A stretch of DNA of 10,685 bases, from assembly GCA_021772705.1 (NCBI GenBank), contig JAJFLN010000218.1, positions 1 to 10,685 of the forward strand. The letters are read 5' to 3'. This DNA comes from Candidatus Cloacimonadota bacterium. GTDB taxonomy: Bacteria > Muiribacteriota > UBA6191 > JACPRK01. The notes under the pieces are model-generated. The model ran no database searches. It had not been told where the DNA came from and saw only the letters and a list, made by a program, of their open reading frames with translations. The translations under genes were made by a program, and so were the position numbers. Position 1 is the stretch's first letter. Every line of letters starts with the position of its first letter. This document shows positions 1 to 5,974 of this stretch, in pieces.

Positions 1-143
1 GAGCGGCCGAAGATGGCCTGAAGATGGGATGCGAAACTGCGTAGTTATTCTTGCGCGGCCCCTTAGTTCCAGCTGTATCGGCAGCTCCTCACCCCGGGGG
101 GTGGTTTCGGGTGGTTTCGACTGATGAGGGACAGCTTGCACCG

Positions 144-152
144 TGGTATCAT
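144..152 (+). promoter_or_regulatory. Possible extended -10 promoter upstream of the membrane protein/glyS operon
   Basis: The sequence TGGTATCAT fits an extended -10 element (TG, one base, then TATCAT, 5 of 6 matches to TATAAT). No convincing -35 hexamer lies 16-18 bases upstream, which is tolerable for extended -10 promoters. Transcription would begin near 159 and leave a leader of about 60 bases before the ATG at 221. That leader contains an 11-base palindrome, GGGAAGTTCCC (195-205), which could be an operator or chance. Upstream at 99-118 there is an exact tandem pair of the 10-mer GGGTGGTTTC. I see no gene in bases 1-220. Confidence 0.25.
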
Positions 153-220
153 CGCCCGGTTGCGACCGCCTGAAGTAGGACTGCATCGACCCGGGGGAAG
201 TTCCCTCTCACACGCTCAGG

Positions 221-826
221 ATGAAGCTCGCCCTGTTCATCATAGCCGCCACCGGCGCCTGGCTGGCCTGGACCGAGAGCGTCCTCGGCTGGCTGCCGCC
301 TGTGGCCGTCGTCGCCGGAATCATGCTCGCTGCCAGGCTTCCCGATGGCAGCCGGCTCGGCCCGGTCGGGGCCGGACAGATGGCCGGTATCGAACCTGCG
401 CTGGCCGGGCTGACAGCGATGCTGGCAATGGAGTTCGCCGGTGAGGCTACCTTCAGGCTCGCCAACGTTCTGCCTCGTCTCTTCCTCTACGGGATGATGG
501 GGTATATGCTCCATCTGGCGCTCTCCATGTCCAGGCACCGGCCTCCAGGACAGGCGGTCTACAACATGGTTGCTGTGGGAGCCATGGTCACCGGCGGCTG
601 CCGGCTCCTGATGGGCATGGTTTCACCGCCTCCCGGAGCCGTTCCGGAAGCCGGGGCAGCGGCGTTGCAGGGAATGCTCGGCGGCGCCCTGCTGGCCCTT
701 CCGGAGCTCGCTTCAAGGGGCCACCCTCCTCCCGGAACAGAGGACTCGGCCGGGGGCCGGCCAGAACTTCATGAAGAAACCGAACACGACGAATCGCCAG
801 GCGATGAAGAAGGGATTGATAGATGA
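221..826 (+). CDS. Hypothetical polytopic inner-membrane protein, translationally coupled to glyS
   Basis: This 201-residue protein of unknown function has about six hydrophobic stretches (residues about 2-17, 21-38, 54-73, 84-101, 111-134 and 143-162). A hydrophilic, mostly acidic tail follows (about 166-201), rich in Glu, Asp, Pro and Gly and probably cytoplasmic or flexible. The ATG at 221 places the first membrane helix immediately at the N terminus. AGG touches the start codon, so no normally spaced Shine-Dalgarno is present. The stop overlaps the next start as ATGA (823-826), implying translational coupling with glycyl-tRNA synthetase. Size and helix pattern are loosely reminiscent of MreD-type rod-shape membrane proteins, but I see no diagnostic motif, so this is only a suggestion. 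Codon use resembles its neighbours. That it is a real gene is likely from the coupling and the hydrophobic periodicity; its role is unknown. Confidence 0.72.
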   Translation: MKLALFIIAATGAWLAWTESVLGWLPPVAVVAGIMLAARLPDGSRLGPVGAGQMAGIEPALAGLTAMLAMEFAGEATFRLANVLPRLFLYGMMGYMLHLALSMSRHRPPGQAVYNMVAVGAMVTGGCRLLMGMVSPPPGAVPEAGAAALQGMLGGALLALPELASRGHPPPGTEDSAGGRPELHEETEHDESPGDEEGIDR

Positions 827-2157
827 AGAAGAGTGAGAACCTGATGGAGACCCTGACAGGGCTCTGCAAGAGGCGGGGGTTCATCTTCCCCTCCAGCGAA
901 GTCTACGGCGGCATCAATGGATTCTGGGACTATGGCCCCCTCGGCGCAGAGTTGAAGAAGACCATCAAGGAAGCCTGGTGGAAGAACATGGTCCAGGACC
1001 GGGACGACATCGTCGGCATCGACAGCTCCATCGTGATGCACCCCCGTGTCTGGGAGGCCTCGGGGCACGTGGACAGCTTCACGGACCCCATGGTGGACTG
1101 CAAGGAGTGCAAGTCCCGCTACAGGGCCGACAAGCTCCAGGAGTACCGGGAGGAGCTGGGCAAGAAGGGCAAGGCCGAGGGTTGCCCCTCCTGCGGCGGC
1201 GAACTGACGGAGGCCCGGAAGTTCAACCTCATGTTCAAGACCTTCGTCGGACCCGTGGAGTCCGAGGCTTCCGTCGCCTATCTGCGGCCCGAGACTTGCC
1301 AGTCCATCTTCGTCAACTTCAAGCAGGTTCAGACCGTGTCCCGCAAGAAGGTTCCCTTCGGAATCGCCCAGATGGGCAAGTCCTTCCGGAACGAAGTGAC
1401 TCCCAGGAACTTCATCTTCCGCTCCAGAGAGTTCGAACAGATGGAGATGGAGTTCTTCTGCCAGCAGAAGGATGAGGATCAGTGGCTCGACTACTGGAAG
1501 CAGTCCCGATTCGACTGGTACGTCGAGATGGGGGTGAAGAAGGAGAAGCTACGCCTCCGGCAGCAGACCCCCGACGAGCTGGCTCACTACGCCAAAGCGG
1601 CCTTCGACGTGGAGTACGAGTTCCCCTTCGGCTGGCAGGAGCTGGAGGGTATCGCCAACCGGGGCAACTACGACCTGCAGCAACATTCCAAGGCGAGCGG
1701 AAAGGACCTCTCCTACTTCGACGACGAGGCCAAGGAGCACTACATGCCCGTTGTCATCGAGCCTTCGGCCGGCGTCGACCGGACCCTCCTGACCCTCCTC
1801 GTGGACGCCTACGATGAGGAGACGATGGAGAACGGTGAAGAGCGGAGCGTCCTTCGATTCCATCCCAGGGTTGCTCCCGTGCAGGTCGGCGTGTTCCCTC
1901 TCTCCAAGAAGCTGGCCGAGCCGGCGCGAAAGCTGGCGGCGGATCTTCGGAAGCACTTCCGGGCGTTCTACGACGATGCCGGCGCCATCGGCCGCCGCTA
2001 CCGGCGTCAGGACGAGATCGGGACACCCTACTGCGTGACCTTCGACTTCGCCTCCCAGGAAGACAGCTGTGCCACCGTCCGGGAGCGGGACTCGATGAAG
2101 CAGGAACGAGTCTCCCTGGAGGGTCTTGTGGAGTATCTGCGCGGTAGGTTTGAGTAG
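823..2157 (+). CDS. glyS: Glycyl-tRNA synthetase, dimeric (alpha2) class II type
   Basis: This cytoplasmic enzyme charges tRNA-Gly with glycine using ATP. The 444-residue chain is complete and near the usual ~460 of bacterial alpha2 GlyRS. The N-terminal signature with FWDYGPLG (residues 34-41) is present. A zinc-ribbon-like insertion carries CxxC pairs C93/C96 and C121/C124. Class II motif 2 covers FRNEVTPRN and the REFEQMEMEFF segment (188-212), and motif 3 is EPSAGVDRTLL (313-323). The anticodon-binding domain occupies about 347-444. The segment normally written RPETAQGIF reads RPETCQSIF here (155-163). The ATG at 823 overlaps the upstream stop by 4 bases and has AAGGGA 7 bases before it. 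This form contrasts with the alpha2beta2 GlyQ/GlyS type of many proteobacteria; some databases call it glyQS. The family assignment is very secure. Confidence 0.97.
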   Translation: MKKSENLMETLTGLCKRRGFIFPSSEVYGGINGFWDYGPLGAELKKTIKEAWWKNMVQDRDDIVGIDSSIVMHPRVWEASGHVDSFTDPMVDCKECKSRYRADKLQEYREELGKKGKAEGCPSCGGELTEARKFNLMFKTFVGPVESEASVAYLRPETCQSIFVNFKQVQTVSRKKVPFGIAQMGKSFRNEVTPRNFIFRSREFEQMEMEFFCQQKDEDQWLDYWKQSRFDWYVEMGVKKEKLRLRQQTPDELAHYAKAAFDVEYEFPFGWQELEGIANRGNYDLQQHSKASGKDLSYFDDEAKEHYMPVVIEPSAGVDRTLLTLLVDAYDEETMENGEERSVLRFHPRVAPVQVGVFPLSKKLAEPARKLAADLRKHFRAFYDDAGAIGRRYRRQDEIGTPYCVTFDFASQEDSCATVRERDSMKQERVSLEGLVEYLRGRFE

Positions 2158-2211
2158 GAGGTTCCGGACGGGAAGACAGCGGGACAACTCCGACGCGACA
2201 AGTGTCACAGC

Positions 2212-3480
2212 ATGAAGCAGAGGTACGGACAGGGTTCGATTCTCCGGTGCCGGGTGGGTCTCTTCCGCCAGCGGGTTGGGCCTGCCCATCGAGCCTTCAC
2301 CTTGCTCGAGCTGACCATCGCCGTCGTGATGATCTCCATCCTGTCTCTCACGGCATACACCTCCTACCTGGACTCAACGGATGAAGCGAGGTTGATCGCG
2401 GCGGCGAAGGACTTCCGCCAGATCCGGGAAGCCCTGCGGCTGTACAACGAGGACCACTTTCAGTCTCCTTACGCCCTCTACGACACCAGCGCTCTGTTCG
2501 GACGTTACCTGACTCGAAGTCCCGTGGACCCCTGGTTGTCGGAATACATCGTCGATCCATTCATGGGGCGGATCATCAGCCGGGGCCCCGATGGCACCCT
2601 ACAGACCGAGATCGTCGGCCATCCGGAGGCCGTGGACCAGCAGAGGTTCAACGACGATCTGATCGAAGTCTATGCACCTCAAGGAAACCTGGCGTGCACC
2701 GTCGGCGGCAGCGGGCGCTTCTACACTCTGGATGAGATTTCCGGCTCCGGCGAGGTGATCGCCTCCATCGACGCCTTCAGCAGCACACCGGATCGTGGGG
2801 CTGTGATCATCGCCCGGTCCGGCGGGCTGGAGCTGGCGACGGATGTCTTCTCGTCACCGAAGTTTCAGCAGATCCACACCGCCATCGAAGGCGCTGCAGG
2901 CAGTCTGCTGGAGGTGTCCGTTTCTCCCGGCGGGCAGCGATTTGCCGGCGTCACCTCCGGGCGGGATAGCCTGATGGTCGGCTCCCTGCTGACCAACGTG
3001 AAGGAGACGTCGACCTTCAAGTTGATGGCTGCCGACTCGGGCATCACCCTCTCCGGCGCCTCCTGGAACCGGAACGGTCAGGACCTGGCGGTCTCCACCA
3101 GCCAGGGGGAGATCTGGCGGCTCGCGGTCTCTCAGTCGGCCCGGCCGACCCGGCTGACCACCCAGGCCTCCGCCGACGTCGTCCGGGGTGCTCCGAGCTG
3201 GTCCGGCGACGGGAAGTGGATCGCCTTCGCCAGCAAGGCTCAGGGGGAAGTCCTCATCATCCCTGCTTCAGGCGGCAGGAACCTGCCGGATCCTATCAAT
3301 CTGACCTTTGCAGGTTCCGCCATCGGCCCCGTCGCCCTCAGCCCCGACGGGCGGAAGATCGCCTTCGTCGCCGATGAGGATCTCTGGATCGCCGAGCGGT
3401 CCAACCTGCAGCTGAGGCTCAACGTGACACGGGACATGACCGACAAGGTCGGCGGCGCCCGGTCCCTGGTCTGGAGATGA
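2212..3480 (+). CDS. Type II secretion/type IV pilus-like pseudopilin fused to a TolB/PD40-like beta-propeller
   Basis: This 422-residue protein opens with a basic leader (about 28 residues), then a prepilin peptidase site: A28 before FTLLEL, giving F at +1 and the key Glu at +5 (E33). A hydrophobic helix follows (about 29-48). Residues 55-130 look like a GspG-type head (AAAKDFRQIREALRLYNED, then a DPW...GPDG segment at 106-128). From about 150 to the end the chain changes to propeller-type repeats, with blade motifs SPGGQRFAG (238-246), WNRNGQDLAV (285-294), WSGDGKWIAFA (330-340) and SPDGRKIAFV (377-386). After prepilin peptidase processing, the propeller should sit outside the inner membrane. 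ATG 2212 is the first in-frame start after the glyS stop but lacks a Shine-Dalgarno; an AGGAGG at 2156-2161 has no nearby start codon. It ends 4 bases before recN. Its substrate or partner is unknown. The pseudopilin N terminus is secure and the propeller fairly secure. Confidence 0.88.
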   Translation: MKQRYGQGSILRCRVGLFRQRVGPAHRAFTLLELTIAVVMISILSLTAYTSYLDSTDEARLIAAAKDFRQIREALRLYNEDHFQSPYALYDTSALFGRYLTRSPVDPWLSEYIVDPFMGRIISRGPDGTLQTEIVGHPEAVDQQRFNDDLIEVYAPQGNLACTVGGSGRFYTLDEISGSGEVIASIDAFSSTPDRGAVIIARSGGLELATDVFSSPKFQQIHTAIEGAAGSLLEVSVSPGGQRFAGVTSGRDSLMVGSLLTNVKETSTFKLMAADSGITLSGASWNRNGQDLAVSTSQGEIWRLAVSQSARPTRLTTQASADVVRGAPSWSGDGKWIAFASKAQGEVLIIPASGGRNLPDPINLTFAGSAIGPVALSPDGRKIAFVADEDLWIAERSNLQLRLNVTRDMTDKVGGARSLVWR

Positions 3481-3484
3481 CCCG

Positions 3485-5203
3485 GTGCTCCATCGTCTGA
3501 CAATCCAGGACTTCGCTCTCATCGACCAGATGAATCTCGAGTTCTCGCCAGGCTTGAACATCTTCACCGGCGAGACCGGCGCGGGAAAGTCGATCATCCT
3601 CGACGCTCTGTCGCTGATCCTCGGAGACCGGGCGAGCCACGACATGATTCGCAGCGACAGCGAACAGGCTTACGTGGAGGCCGTTTTCGAGATCTCGGAC
3701 GATCCTGGAATCACCGCCTGCCTACACGATCACGGCCTGAAAGAGGACGCCGACGGTCTCATCATCTCCCGGGAGGTCAGCCGCAGCGGAAAGAACCGCT
3801 GCTTCGTCAACGGGCGGCAGACGGTCCTGGCCTGTCTCAAGGAACTGGGCGTCCGCCTCGTCGACATCCATGGGCAGCACGCCCACCAGCGGCTCCTGGA
3901 CGTGGGCAATCACCTGCAAGTTCTGGACTCCTTCGGTGACGATGGGTTCCAGGAGTTCAGGGCCGGCCTGGTCTCGGGAATCGGCGAGCTGAAGGACCTG
4001 CAGGCCCGGCTTCGCTCCCTCGAGCGGTCCGGCGACGAACGGCGCCGGGAGCTGGAGATCGTCCGCTTCCAGGTCGGTGAGATCGACGAGGCCGGTCTGC
4101 TGGAAGGCGAGGATGAGCAGCTGGAGAAGGACTGGAAACTCCTCTCCCGCTCGGGAGAGATCCGGGAAAACCTGTCGTCCATGGTCGAGGATCTGTCCGG
4201 CGATGACGGACCCCGGTTCCTTCGTGCCCTGGCCCGGTTCGCCGATCAACTCGAGGCCGTAGCCGGCGACGACACCCGTCTCGAGGGCGCCGCGAAGAAC
4301 ACCCGGGAAGCTTACTTCCTCCTCGAAGATGTTCGATCCGAGGCGGACCATTTCCTGAGGGACTTCGACGCTCGCCCCGAGCGGCTGCAGGACGTGGAGG
4401 ACCGGCTCGGAGAGATCAACAAGCTCAAGCGGAAGTACGGTTCCACCTGCGCCGAGATCCTCGAGCGTCGTCAGGAACTGCAGAACCGGCTCGACTCCTA
4501 CGAGGGCCACGACGCTGAAAAGTCCGAGCTGGATCGCCGGGCTACGGATCTCCGGAACCGGCTGGAGAAGGAGCTCCCCCTCCTGTCGGCTCAACGGCAG
4601 ACTGTGGCGGACTCCCTCCGGGACAGGGTGACACGGGAGCTGGGGGACCTGGCCATGAAGGGCGCCCGCTTCGAGGTCCGCCTGAACAGAGAGCCGGTCC
4701 CCGTCGGAGGCGAAGTGACCCTCGAGGGCCAGGATTACAGGCTCTTCCGTGAGGGCCTGGAGAGGGCCCAGTTCTTTGTCTCCACCAATCCCGGCGAGCC
4801 CATGCTTCCTCTGGTAAAGGTCGCCAGTGGAGGAGAGCTCTCCCGCATCACCCTGGCGCTGAAGAGCTCCCTGGCCAACCTGGAGGCCGTCCCCATCATG
4901 GTCTTCGACGAGATCGACGCCGGCATCGGCGGTCAGACCGCCACCAACGTGGCCACCAAGCTGGTCCAGGTTGCCCACCGATGCCAGTGCCTTTGCATCA
5001 CCCACCTGCCGCAGATCGCCTCACGGGGTCAGACCCACTTCCTGGTGAAGAAGAAGTCCCGATCCGCCCGGACGGTGGTCGCCGTCGACAGGCTTCAGGG
5101 GAAGGCCCGGACGCGGGAGATCTCCCGCATGCTGGGCGGCAAGTCGAACGTCAGCCTCGAGCTGGCCGAGGAAATGCTATCCCGGCAAGTCTCGGAAGAC
5201 TGA
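3485..5203 (+). CDS. recN: DNA repair protein RecN (SMC-like ATPase)
   Basis: RecN is an SMC-related ATPase recruited to double-strand breaks, where it supports RecA-dependent recombinational repair in the cytoplasm. The 572-residue chain is full length. It has Walker A GETGAGKS (29-36), the RecN segment DIHGQHAHQRLLD (127-139), and a long charged coiled-coil middle (about 165-375). The C-terminal ATPase half has ABC signature ASGGELSR (447-454), Walker B IMVFDEIDAGIGG (471-483), and the H-loop CITHLPQIA with H507. The start is GTG at 3485, preceded by GGAG (3473-3476) at 8 bases spacing and only 4 bases after the pseudopilin gene, so cotranscription is expected. Starting at GTG gives the typical N terminus MLHRLTIQDFALID. 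I see no LexA-type box upstream; the gap is too short to hold its own promoter. Confidence 0.97.
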   Translation: MLHRLTIQDFALIDQMNLEFSPGLNIFTGETGAGKSIILDALSLILGDRASHDMIRSDSEQAYVEAVFEISDDPGITACLHDHGLKEDADGLIISREVSRSGKNRCFVNGRQTVLACLKELGVRLVDIHGQHAHQRLLDVGNHLQVLDSFGDDGFQEFRAGLVSGIGELKDLQARLRSLERSGDERRRELEIVRFQVGEIDEAGLLEGEDEQLEKDWKLLSRSGEIRENLSSMVEDLSGDDGPRFLRALARFADQLEAVAGDDTRLEGAAKNTREAYFLLEDVRSEADHFLRDFDARPERLQDVEDRLGEINKLKRKYGSTCAEILERRQELQNRLDSYEGHDAEKSELDRRATDLRNRLEKELPLLSAQRQTVADSLRDRVTRELGDLAMKGARFEVRLNREPVPVGGEVTLEGQDYRLFREGLERAQFFVSTNPGEPMLPLVKVASGGELSRITLALKSSLANLEAVPIMVFDEIDAGIGGQTATNVATKLVQVAHRCQCLCITHLPQIASRGQTHFLVKKKSRSARTVVAVDRLQGKARTREISRMLGGKSNVSLELAEEMLSRQVSED

Positions 5204-5226
5204 TCCGGCCAGGAGGATGAAAACCC

Positions 5227-5433
5227 ATGGGCAAGAGAGACAAGAAGCGTGGCAACATCAAGGGCGTCGTCCGGGTGCGAGGCGACTACTTCAAGGACGA
5301 GCCTCTTCGAACTGAGAAGACAGATCGCAATGCCCCCTGTCCTTGCGGCAGCGATCAGAAGTACAAGAAGTGCTGCGGCAGTGCCGTGAGCAAGGGAGTG
5401 ATCGGCTGGTTGAAGTCCCTGTTCGGGGCGTGA
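5227..5433 (+). CDS. Small SEC-C zinc-motif protein
   Basis: This 68-residue basic protein is built around a SEC-C motif, APCPCGSDQKYKKCCG (residues 36-51), with presumed zinc ligands C38, C40, C49 and C50. The same motif ends SecA, where it binds zinc and contacts SecB and ribosomes, and it occurs in many small uncharacterised proteins. The N-terminal part (1-35) is Lys/Arg-rich. The last 10 residues (VIGWLKSLFG) could form a short amphipathic helix. A strong AGGAGG (5211-5216) sits 10 bases before the ATG. It lies 23 bases after recN, in the same direction. No SecA domain is present, so this is a stand-alone SEC-C protein rather than a SecA fragment. Its role is unknown; a nucleic-acid, ribosome or protein-adaptor function is inference from the fold. 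Confidence 0.88.
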   Translation: MGKRDKKRGNIKGVVRVRGDYFKDEPLRTEKTDRNAPCPCGSDQKYKKCCGSAVSKGVIGWLKSLFGA

Positions 5434-5446
5434 CCCACCGACGTAG

Positions 5447-5471
5447 GGTCCCGGCGCATCGAGCTGGGACC
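5447..5471 (+). other. RNA hairpin between the SEC-C gene and the exported-protein gene
   Basis: GGTCCCGGC (5447-5455) pairs with GCTGGGACC (5463-5471), giving nine pairs including one G-U around a 7-base loop (GCATCGA). No run of T follows, so it is not a standard intrinsic terminator. It ends directly against two Shine-Dalgarno-like GGAGG stretches (5472-5476 and 5479-5483), so it could affect initiation of the next gene or protect the upstream transcript from 3' decay. It could also be chance in GC-rich DNA. Confidence 0.4.
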
Positions 5472-5491
5472 GGAGGATGGAGGATGAAGAC

Positions 5492-5974
5492 GTGAGCATC
5501 GGATTGAAACTTGGGCCGGGGCAGAACCGGCCCGTCCCGGTCACCTGGCCGGCCGCTCTGGCAAGGAACTGCCTGCTGCTGGTACTGCTGATGGCCGCAA
5601 CGGCGAACCTCTCGGCGGCCCCGGGAGGCGGCGGAACGGTTCTGCATCTGGAGCTCATGGGCGACCTGTCACAGGGCAGTTTGCTCCGGGCTGCCTCCAT
5701 CGCGCTCCCGGGACCCACCGGGGCTCTGGTCCGGCGCGTCTGGTGGTCAGGTCATCCCGGAATGACCCTGCCCTCGGGCAAGATGATGCTCACTGGCGGG
5801 CTCCCGGTGAGCGTGGGAATCGAGATGCCACTCCGGGTCGATGTACCCACCAGCCGCCTCGAACTTTCCCGGGCCCGGTCCCAGCGGCGGGCCCTGGGAC
5901 TCCTGGGATTGCAGCAAATGGAGTCCATGAAGCGCCACCTGTTCCGCGAGACGGGCAGAAGGCGGCGGCGGTGA
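5492..5974 (+). CDS. Hypothetical exported protein, translationally coupled to uvrB
   Basis: This 160-residue protein is not recognised. With the GTG start at 5492 it has a GGAGG (5479-5483) 8 bases upstream. An in-frame ATG at 5477 would add five residues (MEDED) but has its GGAG only one base away, so I prefer GTG. The N terminus looks like a signal peptide: a moderately basic region, a hydrophobic core CLLLVLLMAATA (27-38) and a likely signal peptidase I site after Ser-Ala-Ala (41-43). The mature part (about 44-130) is rich in Gly, Leu and Pro with beta-type alternation and no cysteine. The tail is strongly basic and ends in five arginines. The stop overlaps the uvrB start as GTGA (5971-5974). 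Secretion beside cytoplasmic repair enzymes is odd. That it is expressed is supported by the overlap and ribosome-binding site; function is unknown. Confidence 0.68.
   Translation: MSIGLKLGPGQNRPVPVTWPAALARNCLLLVLLMAATANLSAAPGGGGTVLHLELMGDLSQGSLLRAASIALPGPTGALVRRVWWSGHPGMTLPSGKMMLTGGLPVSVGIEMPLRVDVPTSRLELSRARSQRRALGLLGLQQMESMKRHLFRETGRRRRR

Noticed and set aside
3..44. Possible 3' end of an upstream gene ending in TAG at 42-44
   Set aside because: Only 13 codons are visible, without a recognisable family tail, so no claim is possible.
3722..5005. A 427-codon open frame on the minus strand
   Set aside because: It is a shadow of recN with a composition typical of reverse-strand GC-rich frames and no family signature.
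5743..5970. Upstream extension of the uvrB reading frame by 76 codons
   Set aside because: The extension has no UvrB resemblance. The GTG at 5971 gives the canonical N terminus and a GTGA overlap typical of coupled genes.
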